Positions 19,382-28,913 of a DNA stretch of 64,000 bases are shown here, piece after piece. The DNA comes from an uncultured Oenococcus sp. (GTDB taxonomy: Bacteria; Bacillota; Bacilli; Lactobacillales; Lactobacillaceae), in assembly GCA_934229385.1 (NCBI GenBank), contig CAKQDH010000004.1, positions 38,056-102,055 on the forward strand, in the 5' to 3' direction. Within the stretch, counting starts at the first letter, position 1; every line of letters starts with the position of its first letter. The notes beneath the pieces were generated by a model. It was not told the DNA's origin. It searched no databases and saw nothing but the letters and a program-made list of their open reading frames with translations. A program made the position numbers and the translations under genes.

Positions 19382-20377
19382 ATGAATTTTATTAAAAAAA
19401 TTTTTACAAAAAAATGGTTTCAATTTTTTTATACCTTTTTATTGGCGGTAATACTTTTTGCTTATGTAATAATATCAAATGGTGATTCTAATAAAACAAG
19501 CCAAAATACTAATCATAAACAAACTTTGCCTTTTTTAAATAAAAAAACCGCTAATATAAAAGTTCCTGTAATTGTAAAAATAAATCATGAACACTACTAC
19601 GTCTCAGGAATACCAAAAGAAATTAAAATTCAACTTAGAGGTTCTTCTGGTATAATTACTGCCGCTCAAAATTCTAGGACAATAAGGGCTATTGTTGACT
19701 TATCTAAGCCAAAATTAGGTAACCAAAAAATTAATCCTGAAATTACCGGTATTTCTAATAATTTAGATTCCCAAATAAGTAAACCAAAATTAAATATTAA
19801 TATATCAAAAAGATTAGCTAAAAAATTACCAATTATACCTATTTACAATAGAAGTGATATAAGTGATCATCATTCAGTTTCTAAATTTAATATTTCAAAA
19901 AAGAACGCTATAATTTATGGGACAAAAAGAAAAATAAAAAAAGCAAAGTATGCCCTCGCAAATTTATCGGTACCTTCCAATGCAAAAAATACCGTTAAAA
20001 AGAAAATACCTTTAAAACCTATATCAAAATCTGGTTCAAATATTTCTACTCAAATTAAACCTACTGATATTAATATCAAATTAGGCATAACTAAAAAATC
20101 AACTAAATCCCATAAAAAATCTACAAAAACAGTTCCCCTTAATTTAAAATTTACTGGTTTTAAAGATATCTCCAATTATAATATCACCTTAAGTTCTCCC
20201 ATTATTCAAATTACTGGTCCAAAAAACGCAATTGAAAAGACTAAAATGGTCTCTGCAAACGTTAACTTAAATAACATTAATAATAAAGGGGGATTGTTAC
20301 CTGTACATCCTTCATTGCCTCCAGGAATTTCTAAATTAACTCCTAGGGTCATTAATGTAGATTTTTCGCCAAAATAA
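19382..20377 (+). CDS. cdaR: CdaA regulatory protein CdaR (YbbR domains)
   Basis: Membrane-anchored regulator of CdaA. The 331-residue protein has one N-terminal membrane helix (about 12-32) and an extracytoplasmic part made of YbbR repeats, recognisable from recurring segments such as VPVIVKINHEHYYVSG and VPLNLKFTGF. It is co-transcribed with cdaA. In most lactobacilli glmM follows; here an unknown 103-residue gene does. Confidence 0.88.
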   Translation: MNFIKKIFTKKWFQFFYTFLLAVILFAYVIISNGDSNKTSQNTNHKQTLPFLNKKTANIKVPVIVKINHEHYYVSGIPKEIKIQLRGSSGIITAAQNSRTIRAIVDLSKPKLGNQKINPEITGISNNLDSQISKPKLNINISKRLAKKLPIIPIYNRSDISDHHSVSKFNISKKNAIIYGTKRKIKKAKYALANLSVPSNAKNTVKKKIPLKPISKSGSNISTQIKPTDINIKLGITKKSTKSHKKSTKTVPLNLKFTGFKDISNYNITLSSPIIQITGPKNAIEKTKMVSANVNLNNINNKGGLLPVHPSLPPGISKLTPRVINVDFSPK

Positions 20378-20405
20378 AATCGCTCTTTAGAAAGGAAAAT
20401 ATTTA

Positions 20406-20717
20406 ATGAAACACTATATGACTTTTAATATGGTTGAAGAAATTACACGCTGTAACGGTTCAGTTTACCCTGAACTATCAAATATTATTATGAATGGGCG
20501 AGCAGAATATGCTGCAGAGAAAGGTTTTATTAAACAAGTTCGTATTTTAAAACTTAATATTCCACATTCTAACCATGTCGAATCTGTAGAAAAATATATT
20601 AATGATCATTATGAAGATCCAGGTTTTTCAATGAAAGAATGGAAAGAATGGAAAAAACCTCCTAAAATCCAAAAAGAAATGGAGGCTATTTTATCAGACA
20701 ATAAATTAAGTTTATAA
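20406..20717 (+). CDS. Conserved-looking protein of unknown function (103 residues)
   Basis: Open frame with a good GAAAGGA site 10 nt before its ATG, 28 bp after cdaR, so probably in the cdaA-cdaR transcript. The product is acidic-neutral and soluble, with no membrane segment. It contains a Cys at about residue 16 and a Trp/Lys-rich patch (KEWKEWKKPPK). I do not recognise the family. Its position is where glmM normally sits, but it bears no resemblance to GlmM. Confidence 0.65.
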   Translation: MKHYMTFNMVEEITRCNGSVYPELSNIIMNGRAEYAAEKGFIKQVRILKLNIPHSNHVESVEKYINDHYEDPGFSMKEWKEWKKPPKIQKEMEAILSDNKLSL

Positions 20718-21115
20718 GTTTTATATTTCTCTACCATTTAAAATACAAAAAGATTAAAGTTAATGCTCAATACAACAAAAAAACATAAAACATAAAAAAA
20801 TAAATTGAGATTATTATACCCATAACTATTTTATATCATCTTTTAAAACAATAATTACAAATTAACATCCTAATAAAAATAATATATAAATAAAATTAGC
20901 ATGTATTAAATTATTATATTTATAAAAAAAGATTAACTAATATAAATATCACTATTACAAGAGTATATTAAACACATTTTATAAATATTCATTAACCGCT
21001 AAAAATCGATTTCTTTATAATTTTAAATTTTTTAAAACAAAAAACAATAATAAGAAATTAAAACGTATAATGTTTACTGTAATTATTTTATTTCAATAAA
21101 AAAAAGGGGGACTTA
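20718..21115. other. AT-rich intergenic region
   Basis: About 400 bp with no gene-like frame or RNA gene visible. The right end holds a TATAAT hexamer (about 21066-21071) and a GGGGG ribosome site for the downstream SDR-like gene. Confidence 0.5.
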
Positions 21116-21748
21116 ATGAGAATAGCAATTATAGGAGCCGCTGGGCAAATACCTAAATTTTTAATTCCAAAACTTTTAAACGAAACCAAAGCTAATTTAA
21201 CACTTTTTGCTAAAAATGCTGTTTCCCGACTTGTTTCTTATGCTAACCCAAGAGTAAGAATAGTTTCTGGCAATGCAGATAATTTTAAACAGTTAAAAAC
21301 TAGTATAATTGATGCTAATATTATATTTATAGATTTTGATGGACAAAAAGCCATTTCTAATATTATAAAAGCTATGGATGAATTAAAAAAGAAAAGGTTA
21401 ATTGTTGCCGGGGTACTAGGAGTCCATAATGAAGTAGCAGGGGCTTTTGGAAAATGGAACCAACAAATGATCGGAAGATATTATGGCTCTCATAAAGCTG
21501 CAATTAGGATGCTAGAACACAGTGATTTAAATTACACTTATATGCGAATGACTTGGCTATATAATCAAAAAGGCAATACAAAATATAAAATTGAAAAAAA
21601 GGGACAACCATTAATTGGCGCTCAGGTAACTCGACAAGCTGTTTCTCAATATATTGTTGACCTTATAAAAAACCCCGATTTAGGTATCAGGGAATCTAAT
21701 GGTGTAGTGGAACCAAACACAAACTTTGCAAAACCTAGCTTCTATTAA
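21116..21748 (+). CDS. NAD(P)-binding SDR-like protein
   Basis: Atypical short-chain dehydrogenase (NAD(P)H-binding, NmrA-like), 210 residues. The N terminus MRIAIIGAAGQIPKFLIPKL is a Rossmann nucleotide-binding turn, with an Asp-rich region after the second strand. There is a later YYGSHKAAIRML segment resembling a Tyr-x3-Lys pair and YTYMRMTWLYN typical of these proteins. The oxidoreductase substrate is unknown. The gene has its own TATAAT and a strong GGGGG ribosome site, and is monocistronic. Confidence 0.75.
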   Translation: MRIAIIGAAGQIPKFLIPKLLNETKANLTLFAKNAVSRLVSYANPRVRIVSGNADNFKQLKTSIIDANIIFIDFDGQKAISNIIKAMDELKKKRLIVAGVLGVHNEVAGAFGKWNQQMIGRYYGSHKAAIRMLEHSDLNYTYMRMTWLYNQKGNTKYKIEKKGQPLIGAQVTRQAVSQYIVDLIKNPDLGIRESNGVVEPNTNFAKPSFY

Positions 21749-21843
21749 TAAGTATATTAATCAATTAAAAGAATTACTTTTTATTTTCTAAATAAAATAA
21801 ATTTATATTTTCTATTAAATCTATATTTTTCAAGCTCACGAAA

Positions 21844-22284
21844 TTATTTTGTAACTAATACATCAGTTACAGCGTTTCGAACTGCAAAAGAGGTTACAGA
21901 ACCAATTAAAAGTTTTTCAAAACCATTTAAACCAGTAGCTCCAATAACTAATAAATCAATATTTTTATCTTTTGGGACCTTATAAGCTATTAATTGTTTA
22001 GGGGAACCGTATTCTAAATCTGTTTCAATATTTTTCACTCCTATATTTTCAGCTTTCTTCTTTAGTTCATTTAAGCTTTCCTTGCTATCTTTAGTAATTT
22101 TTTCTATAAATTTTTTATCATAACCGCCCATAGATTCTAAAGAAGGAGTATCAACAATATGAGTAATAACTAATTTTGCATCATCACCTCCATTAGCTGC
22201 TAAATTGGCAGCTTTTTTAAAAGCATTATTAGCTTCTTTGCTTCCATCTGTTGCTACTAAAACATTTTTATATACTTTTGCCAT
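21844..22284 (-). CDS. uspA: Universal stress protein, UspA family
   Basis: Small cytosolic stress protein of 146 residues with the Usp fold: the N-terminal VLVATDGSKEANNAF and the C-terminal ATP-binding signature IGATGLNGFEKLLIGSVTSFAVRNA. An AAGGGAG site lies 9 nt before the ATG. The region upstream on this strand is long (about 550 bp) and holds a tiny frame with a near-perfect ribosome site. Confidence 0.92.
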   Translation of the reverse strand: MAKVYKNVLVATDGSKEANNAFKKAANLAANGGDDAKLVITHIVDTPSLESMGGYDKKFIEKITKDSKESLNELKKKAENIGVKNIETDLEYGSPKQLIAYKVPKDKNIDLLVIGATGLNGFEKLLIGSVTSFAVRNAVTDVLVTK

Positions 22285-22834
22285 TAAACTATACTCCCTT
22301 AAATTTACTTCCTTAATTAAATTATATTTTATTATTTATATTTAAAACCACAAAATTAAAAGAATCATTTTCTAAACTACATTAAAAAATTTAAAGACAT
22401 AATATATATTAGCAATTATATTTTTTTAGATAATTTAAAAACTAAATAGTTAACAAAATCTTTATATTTTAACCTAAACATTAAATAAATTTTTTCTATG
22501 TAATTAATTCCTAATTAATTAAGATACTTATTTCTGGTTTAATAAAATCATCATTAAAAATTAAAGTTTGGCAAAGAAAGAACTAAGCAACCATAACTTA
22601 AAATTTTTTGCTCTAATAATTTATATTAAGAAAAACGAACATATGCAAAAAGCTTCACCTCCAAAAAATAAAATAAATTATATTTAAATTATGATTTATG
22701 ATGATTAATAAATGCTATTTTTATTAAATATATATAATATTATTTAGCAGATTAACAATTATGATTAGATACAATTTTCAAAATAAAAAATATTTACCTT
22801 TTTAATATCAATATCAATAACATATATAACAATT
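22285..22834. other. 550-bp intergenic region between uspA and murF
   Basis: Very AT-rich divergent region. It contains the uspA ribosome site, a minus-strand GGAGGTGA followed by an 11-codon frame (22613-22648), and the murF promoter at its right end. No other gene-like feature is visible. Confidence 0.5.
22613..22662 (-). other. Putative 11-codon leader peptide with strong Shine-Dalgarno sequence
   Basis: On the minus strand GGAGGTGA (22655-22662), an eight-base match to the anti-Shine-Dalgarno complement, is followed 6 nt later by TTG and the frame LHMFVFLNINY (22613-22648), ending in TAG. A TATAAT hexamer lies about 16 nt upstream. It points toward uspA, about 330 nt downstream. It may be a leader peptide or a remnant of a lost gene; translation is inferred only. 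Confidence 0.4.
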
Positions 22835-24232
22835 ATGAAATACTCAATTTTAAAAATAACCCAGATAGTTAAGGGAAAACTAATTAATATAACTAAGGAA
22901 AAAGCTGCAAAAAAATTTGTTACCTCTGTAAATTTTGACAGCAGACTATTAAGAAAAAATTCCTTATTCATTCCCATTGCCAATCATAATAATCCTAAAG
23001 TATATAAAATTTTTTCAGATTATACTATTGCAAAAAAAGACGGACATAAATTTATTAAAGACGCTAAAAAAAGGGGGGCTATTGCAAGCTTTGCAGATCA
23101 TAAAGTTCTTACTGATCTACCACTTATTGTAGTTTCTGATACCCAGTTAGCTTTTTGGAGTTTGGCAAAGAATTATTTAAAAAAAATTAATCCAAAAAAA
23201 ATTGCTATTACTGGAAGTAACGGTAAAACAACTACTAAAGATATAATTTCTTCTGTCTTGTCAAAAAAATACGTTGTTCATCATACTATTGCAAGCCAAA
23301 ATAATGAAATAGGGGTTCCTAAGACTATATTAAATATGCCTAATAACACTAAAATTTTGATAGTTGAAATGGGAATGGATCACTTTGGCCAATTAGCAGC
23401 ACTATCTAATTTAGTAAAACCTGATTATGCAATAATTACAATGATTGGTGAGGCCCATTTAGCTTTTTTTAAAACCCGGGATAGAATCGCAGATGCAAAA
23501 ATGGAAATTATTAAGGGTTTAGGCAAAAAGGGAATTTTTGTATATAATGGTGACGAACCGTTACTTTTAAAACGCGCTTTTCTTTTTCCAGGAAAAAAAA
23601 TTACTTTTGGACAAAATAAAAATAATGATTTTCAAATTTCAGATATTTCTGAAAAAAATAAAATAAGTTTTAAAATTAACGGTAAAAAATATAAAATTAA
23701 TTTACTTGGAAAATTTAATGTATTTAACGCTACTGCAGCCTTAGCAGTAATAAAAAATTTTAAAATCAATTCAAAGCAGATTCAAACAACTTTTAATAAC
23801 TTAAAAATTTCTGCTAATCGTTTACAAATTTTAAAGGGCCAACAAAAAGAAACGATCATATCTGATATTTATAATTCAAATCCAACGGCAGCTAAAGAAG
23901 CAATAAGAATTTTAAAAAATTTTCCAAGCTCAGGAAAAAAAATTATCGTTCTGGGAGACATGTTAGAACTCGGAAAAAATGAATTAAAGCTCCACCTTCA
24001 ACTACTACCTTATTTAAAAAAAGCCAATTTTGATAAAGTAATTTTAGTCGGCCCACTTATGAAAAAACTATCAACTAAAATTAAATCTAGCTGGTATGGA
24101 GAAAAAATGATTAATAAGCTTATTATAAATTTAGAAAATTTTCTATCAAAAAATGATGTTGTTTTGTTAAAAGCAAGTCATGCTTTACATTTTGAAAAAA
24201 TTGAAAAAGCTCTCAGATTTAATAAACAATAA
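22835..24232 (+). CDS. murF: UDP-N-acetylmuramoyl-tripeptide--D-alanyl-D-alanine ligase
   Basis: Adds D-Ala-D-Ala to the UDP-MurNAc-tripeptide, the last cytoplasmic step of the peptidoglycan precursor. The 465-residue protein has the Mur-ligase ATP loop GSNGKTTTKD (about 127-136), VEMGMDHFGQ, GDEPLL and the C-terminal YNSNPTA and LGDMLELG motifs. A TATATA hexamer ends 6 nt before the ATG and there is no Shine-Dalgarno sequence. cshA follows in the same direction, as is usual in lactobacilli. Confidence 0.95.
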   Translation: MKYSILKITQIVKGKLINITKEKAAKKFVTSVNFDSRLLRKNSLFIPIANHNNPKVYKIFSDYTIAKKDGHKFIKDAKKRGAIASFADHKVLTDLPLIVVSDTQLAFWSLAKNYLKKINPKKIAITGSNGKTTTKDIISSVLSKKYVVHHTIASQNNEIGVPKTILNMPNNTKILIVEMGMDHFGQLAALSNLVKPDYAIITMIGEAHLAFFKTRDRIADAKMEIIKGLGKKGIFVYNGDEPLLLKRAFLFPGKKITFGQNKNNDFQISDISEKNKISFKINGKKYKINLLGKFNVFNATAALAVIKNFKINSKQIQTTFNNLKISANRLQILKGQQKETIISDIYNSNPTAAKEAIRILKNFPSSGKKIIVLGDMLELGKNELKLHLQLLPYLKKANFDKVILVGPLMKKLSTKIKSSWYGEKMINKLIINLENFLSKNDVVLLKASHALHFEKIEKALRFNKQ

Positions 24233-24374
24233 ATTAATTAATAGTTAATAAACAAAAATGTATTTCTCAAAAAACACGAGACATATAATTAATGAATTAA
24301 CCTTTTTTTAGTATTGTTTTTTATTTAAAGGATATTACGCAAATAAAAGTACTACATAAATTAGGAGAAAAATA

Positions 24375-25889
24375 TTGAAATTTAAAGAATTTGGTCTTGA
24401 TTCAAGAATCCTTTCAGCAATTAATAAACATGGATATAAACAGGCTACCCCTATCCAAGAAAAAGCTATACCTTTAATTATGGAAAATTATGATGTTATA
24501 GGGCAAGCCCAAACTGGTACAGGTAAAACAGCTGCTTTTGGTTTACCAATTTTAGAAAAGATAAACCCAAAAAATAAAAATATACAATCTTTGATCATCA
24601 GTCCAACTCGTGAATTAGCTGTTCAAACTAAAGAAGAATTAAATTTATTAGGTTCTGATAAAAAAATTAAAACTGAAGTTGTATTTGGAGGAGCAGATAT
24701 TCGTCACCAGATAAAATTATTAAAAAATAACCCCCAAATTGTTGTAGGAACTCCTGGAAGATTAATTGACCACATTAATCGACAAACAATTGATCTCAAT
24801 TCTGTTAACGTTTTAGTTCTTGATGAAGCTGATGAAATGCTTGATATGGGATTTTTAGAAGATATTGGAACGATAATCAGTTATGTGCCTAAAAAACGCC
24901 AAACTTTACTTTTTTCAGCTACTATACCAAAAAACATCGAAAAAGTAGGTTTAAAATTCATGAAAAAACCTAAAGAAATTTATATAGCACCAAAAAAAAT
25001 AACCATTGACTTAGTTGACCAATACTTCGTAGATACAAATGAAGCAACAAAATTTAATGATATGACTAAACTTTTTGATGTCCAACAACCAAAATTAGCA
25101 ATAATTTTTGCTAGGACCAAAAAAAGAGTGGATGAATTAACACGAGCTCTTAAACTAAGAGGATATAATGCTTCTGGAGTGCACGGAGATCTAGACCAAT
25201 CAGAGCGCCTAAAAACTTTAAAATCATTTAGAAAAAAAGAGCTTCAATTTTTAGTAGCAACAGATGTAGCTGCGAGAGGTTTAGATATTTCTGGAGTTAC
25301 CCATGTATATAATTACGACATCCCTCAAGATCCTGATTCTTATGTACATAGAATTGGAAGAACAGGTAGAGCAGGAAAACAAGGAATTTCTATAACTTTC
25401 GTCAACAATAATGAAGTAGATTATCTTCTTTCGATTGAAAAATTAACCAATAAAAAAATGATTTTGCTTAAAGTACCAACAGATCAAGAGGCTCATATTG
25501 CTAGATTAAAAAACGCAAAATATTCTGCTTATAAGGTTCTTAAAAAAATTAGTAATAATAAAATATCTTCAGAAGCAAATGAAATTTCTTCCGAATATAA
25601 TAGCAAGATTTTAGCTTTGGCTCTGTTAGACGTGCTTGCAAAAGATGAAGAAAAAACACGCCCTGTTAAAATAACAAGGGAAAAGCCATTACCTATTCGA
25701 AACAAACATAAAAATAATAGAAATAAAAAAAATAAAAATAAAAAAATCCGAAAAAGATTTTCAAATTTTCAAATTAAACGACATTATAAACCAGCTGATC
25801 GTCGAAAACAGAAAATCAAATCTCGTCCCGGAGGAAACTCTAAAATAAAACCCAAGAAAAGAAAATTTAAAATTATTAAAGAAAAGTAA
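24375..25889 (+). CDS. cshA: DEAD-box RNA helicase CshA
   Basis: ATP-dependent RNA helicase for mRNA turnover and ribosome assembly in the cold. The 504-residue protein has a Q motif (GYKQATPIQ), AQTGTGKT (45-52), PTRELA, TPGR, DEAD (150-153), SAT, and the helicase-C motifs ARGLD and HRIGRTGR. The tail from about residue 430 is extremely basic and low-complexity (Lys/Arg/Asn-rich), typical for RNA anchoring. Translation starts at TTG with AGGAG upstream. acpS starts 4 bp after the stop. Confidence 0.95.
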   Translation: MKFKEFGLDSRILSAINKHGYKQATPIQEKAIPLIMENYDVIGQAQTGTGKTAAFGLPILEKINPKNKNIQSLIISPTRELAVQTKEELNLLGSDKKIKTEVVFGGADIRHQIKLLKNNPQIVVGTPGRLIDHINRQTIDLNSVNVLVLDEADEMLDMGFLEDIGTIISYVPKKRQTLLFSATIPKNIEKVGLKFMKKPKEIYIAPKKITIDLVDQYFVDTNEATKFNDMTKLFDVQQPKLAIIFARTKKRVDELTRALKLRGYNASGVHGDLDQSERLKTLKSFRKKELQFLVATDVAARGLDISGVTHVYNYDIPQDPDSYVHRIGRTGRAGKQGISITFVNNNEVDYLLSIEKLTNKKMILLKVPTDQEAHIARLKNAKYSAYKVLKKISNNKISSEANEISSEYNSKILALALLDVLAKDEEKTRPVKITREKPLPIRNKHKNNRNKKNKNKKIRKRFSNFQIKRHYKPADRRKQKIKSRPGGNSKIKPKKRKFKIIKEK

Positions 25890-25893
25890 CTCA

Positions 25894-26301
25894 ATGAGCT
25901 ATTTAATAGGAATTGATGTCGAAGCAATTAGTGATATTAAAAATATATATACTAAACATCACAAATTCGTTAATAAAATACTAACTGCTAAAGAAATTTA
26001 TCAGCTAAAAAAAAGAAAGAAAAAATCTTTCTATACTTATCTAGCCGGACGTTTTTCAGCTAAAGAATCTTATTCTAAAGCAACCGGATATGGAATTTCT
26101 AAACATGCCGCCTTTAAAGAAATAGAAATATTAGATGACGAAAAGGGAGCTCCTCAAATAAAAATTTTTGGTAATTCTAGAATTAGTGGTATGAAAAATT
26201 GCTTAGTATCTATTTCTCATAAGACAAAATTAAATTTAGTTATGAGTGAAATATTAGTAGAAATTGAAAAAAATAAAAATATTAACAACATCGTTTCGTA
26301 A
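25894..26301 (+). CDS. acpS: Holo-[acyl-carrier-protein] synthase
   Basis: Transfers 4'-phosphopantetheine from CoA to acyl carrier protein. The 135-residue protein has the N-terminal GIDVEAI with the metal-binding Asp and the helix GRFSAKESYSKATG carrying the second metal ligand Glu. It is tightly coupled to cshA. In many relatives the alanine racemase gene alr follows; here it does not. Confidence 0.92.
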   Translation: MSYLIGIDVEAISDIKNIYTKHHKFVNKILTAKEIYQLKKRKKKSFYTYLAGRFSAKESYSKATGYGISKHAAFKEIEILDDEKGAPQIKIFGNSRISGMKNCLVSISHKTKLNLVMSEILVEIEKNKNINNIVS

Positions 26302-26481
26302 ATTCAAAGTTGGCTTTTAATAATAAATTTTTTTCAACTAAAAGTACTAAACACACATTATAAAACATTACTTTTTATTAAATAAAATAAAAAAATATAA
26401 AAAACAGATCTTAATATATTTAATTTTTTAATATTAATCTTTTGTTTTATAAAAAAAGGTAAAAATTACTTTAATCAATAT

Positions 26482-26528
26482 AATAACCCATATATAAAGG
26501 TTAATAACCATCTAGAAACAGCTATACA
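26482..26528 (+). promoter_or_regulatory. Inverted/direct TAACC repeats at the mazF promoter
   Basis: TAATAACC (about 26482-26489) is followed by TATATAA and then GGTTAATAACC (26499-26509), which is itself a perfect inverted repeat around one base. The two TAACC and one GGTTA half-sites bracket a TATATA -10 candidate. A second hexamer, TATACA (26523-26528), is only 3 nt from the start codon. The arrangement looks like an operator for an autoregulated gene; this is inferred. Confidence 0.35.
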
Positions 26529-26531
26529 AAC

Positions 26532-26888
26532 ATGATTAAAAAAACAGTTCCTGAAAGAGGGGATATTTATTACGCTGATTTATCTCCAGTTATGGGGTCA
26601 GAACAAGGAGGGGTTAGACCAGTTTTAATTTTGCAAAACGATGAAGGAAATATAAAATCTCCAACTGTAATTATTGCAGCTATTACCTCGCGTCTAACAA
26701 AAAACAAAATTCCTACCCACGTCTGGTTGCCAAAAAATTCTACAAAACTTAAAAAAAATTCAATCATTATGTTAGAACAAATTAGAACTATCGATAAACA
26801 ACGTCTACATGATTTTGTTGATACACTCGATCAGAAAAATTTAAATGAAGCTGTTTCCGCTTTAAGAATCAGTTTAGGTTTAAATTAA
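26532..26888 (+). CDS. mazF: MazF/PemK-type mRNA interferase toxin
   Basis: Sequence-specific endoribonuclease of the MazF/EndoA family, 118 residues. It has the N-terminal [30 protein letters not shown], with the conserved Arg-Pro of the catalytic pocket, then the AAITSR strand and [12 protein letters not shown]. It stands in the usual place after acpS, but alr is absent, and the 230 bp upstream contain no frame for a MazE-type antitoxin. There is no Shine-Dalgarno sequence at its start. Confidence 0.9.
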   Translation: MIKKTVPERGDIYYADLSPVMGSEQGGVRPVLILQNDEGNIKSPTVIIAAITSRLTKNKIPTHVWLPKNSTKLKKNSIIMLEQIRTIDKQRLHDFVDTLDQKNLNEAVSALRISLGLN

Positions 26889-27032
26889 AATCATATTTAG
26901 TTTAAAAAATAGCCTTATGAAATAAATTTTTTTCATTTTAAAAATACACAAAGCAAATATTTTATTTAAATAATAATTAAATTATTTACTTATTTTATAT
27001 TTAATATATAATAATCTGGTCTTTAATTTATT

Positions 27033-28874
27033 ATGTGGAAATATGTCAAAAGATTATTAATAGGAAAACCCTTAAAAACCTATCAAACCAGCAGCCAAAG
27101 CTTAAATGTATTTAAAGCCTTACCTTTATTATCGTCTGACGCTTTATCTTCAGTTGCTTATGGAACTGAACAAATAACTACAGTTTTAATAGCAGGTGGA
27201 ACGATGGCTCTTTGGCTTCAATTGCCCATCGCTTTATTAGTTCTTATACTATTAGCAGCGATTGCTTTTTCTTATGTCATGATAATCCATGCTTATCCTT
27301 CTGGAGGAGGAGCTTATGCTGTAGCTTCTAAAAACTGGGGCCCTTCAATGGGGTTAATAGCCGGCGGGTCTCTCCTAGTGGATTATATGCTAACTGTAGC
27401 TGTCTCTGCAGCATCTGCTAGTGATGCTATTACTTCAGCTATACCAGAAATAAGAAAATTTTCGTTAATTGTTTCAATTTTAATTGTTTTTTTATTAATG
27501 GTAATGAACCTAAGAGGAACACAAGAATCAGCTAATCTTTTAACAATTCCCGTTTATTTTTTTGTTGTGGTTATGTTTATCATGATTCTTGTCGGCTTCT
27601 TTCGGGTAGGTTTAGGACAAATTAATTATCAAAAACCCACTCTTGAAAGCAACGTAGCTCCCATGACAAATATTGGATTTTTACTCTTTATGAGAGCCTT
27701 CTCTTCAGGATCTTCATCATTAACTGGTGTTGAAGCAATCTCTAATTCTGTTCCTAATTTCCAAAAACCTAAAGAACATAAAGCTTCAATAACTTTATTG
27801 ATTTTAGTTTTAGTTTTAGGGATTTTTTTTGCTTCAGTTACTTTTTTTAGCTTTTTTTTAGGTATAGTCCCAAATGGTAAAACAACCGTTTTAGCTCAAA
27901 TTGCTAGTACGATTTTTGGAAAGGGAGGAATTGGCTTTTATATATTTCAGTTAGCTACTGCTTTAATTTTGGCTGTTGCCGCTAACACAGGTTTTTCAGC
28001 TTTTCCTATGCTCGCCTTTAATATGGCAAATGATAAATTTACACCTCATTTGTTTAAAGATAGAGGAGATCGCCTTGCATATTCAAATGGAATCGTAATT
28101 CTTTCAACTGGTGCTTTAATACTACTTTTAATTTTCAAAGGCGACGTAGAAAAATTAGTCCCCCTTTATGCTGTTGGTGTTTTTATTCCATTTACTCTTA
28201 GCCAGTCAGGAATGGTCATCCATTGGTTTAAATTTAAGGGACAAAAATGGCTCTCAAAATCTTTTGTCAATTTAGTGGGGGCTTTAATTTCTTTTGTTTT
28301 AGTAGTTTCTATGTTTGCCCTTCATTTTTCCAGTGTTTGGCCTTACTTAGTCATTATGCCCTTCTTATTGAGATTCTTTTATAGTGTCCATAGACATTAT
28401 ACTAATATAGCTAGACAGCTAAAATTAAATGATAAAAAACCAAATGCTGTTCCTTACAAAGGAGCTGAAATTATTGTATTTATGGGAGATTTCACTAAGG
28501 TTACCCAAGCAGCAATGAATTATGCCCTATCAATCGGAAATGAAATTATAGGGCTACATGTATCTTTTGATACAAACATTAAAAAAGATAAAAAAACATT
28601 AGAGAAATTTGAAAAATATTATCCTAACATTAGGTATGTAGATATACATTCAAGTTATAGATCAATAATTGGCCCCGCAAGCAAATTTATAAATACCATT
28701 AGTAAAGAAACCAAAAAAAGGAATTATTCATTAACCATAATGGTTCCACAATTTGTGCCCAAACATAAGTGGCAAAATATCATGCACAACCAGACAGCCT
28801 ATAGGTTAAAGAAGGCTTTTGCTTCACGTGACGATATTTTAATATCTTCTTATTACTTCCATCTTAAAAATTGA
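27033..28874 (+). CDS. kimA: KimA-like potassium transporter, APC superfamily
   Basis: Integral membrane transporter of 613 residues. The first ~55 residues are cytosolic; the region GKPLKTYQ...LPLLSSDALSSVAYGTEQ matches the KimA (YdaO) group of APC-superfamily potassium importers. About twelve membrane segments follow, and a soluble C-terminal domain of roughly 150 residues (KGAEIIVFMGDFTKVTQAAMNYAL) resembles a Usp-like regulatory domain that binds c-di-AMP in KimA. cdaA in this window makes that nucleotide. No ydaO-type c-di-AMP riboswitch is visible upstream. A general amino-acid permease is the alternative. Confidence 0.8.
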   Translation: MWKYVKRLLIGKPLKTYQTSSQSLNVFKALPLLSSDALSSVAYGTEQITTVLIAGGTMALWLQLPIALLVLILLAAIAFSYVMIIHAYPSGGGAYAVASKNWGPSMGLIAGGSLLVDYMLTVAVSAASASDAITSAIPEIRKFSLIVSILIVFLLMVMNLRGTQESANLLTIPVYFFVVVMFIMILVGFFRVGLGQINYQKPTLESNVAPMTNIGFLLFMRAFSSGSSSLTGVEAISNSVPNFQKPKEHKASITLLILVLVLGIFFASVTFFSFFLGIVPNGKTTVLAQIASTIFGKGGIGFYIFQLATALILAVAANTGFSAFPMLAFNMANDKFTPHLFKDRGDRLAYSNGIVILSTGALILLLIFKGDVEKLVPLYAVGVFIPFTLSQSGMVIHWFKFKGQKWLSKSFVNLVGALISFVLVVSMFALHFSSVWPYLVIMPFLLRFFYSVHRHYTNIARQLKLNDKKPNAVPYKGAEIIVFMGDFTKVTQAAMNYALSIGNEIIGLHVSFDTNIKKDKKTLEKFEKYYPNIRYVDIHSSYRSIIGPASKFINTISKETKKRNYSLTIMVPQFVPKHKWQNIMHNQTAYRLKKAFASRDDILISSYYFHLKN

Positions 28875-28898
28875 TAGAATAGAAATGTATGTTATACA
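28871..28898 (+). promoter_or_regulatory. tRNA-Pro promoter
   Basis: TTGATA (28871-28876), a 16-bp spacer and TATACA (28893-28898) with an extended TG one base upstream. The -35 box contains the kimA stop codon. The expected start at about 28905 lies just before the tRNA 5' end. Confidence 0.65.
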
Positions 28899-28913
28899 TT
28901 GCATTATTTTTTT

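Noticed and set aside
26889..27032. Possible c-di-AMP (ydaO-type) riboswitch ahead of kimA
   Set aside because: The 144-bp gap is nearly pure A/T and lacks the conserved G-rich segments of that riboswitch.
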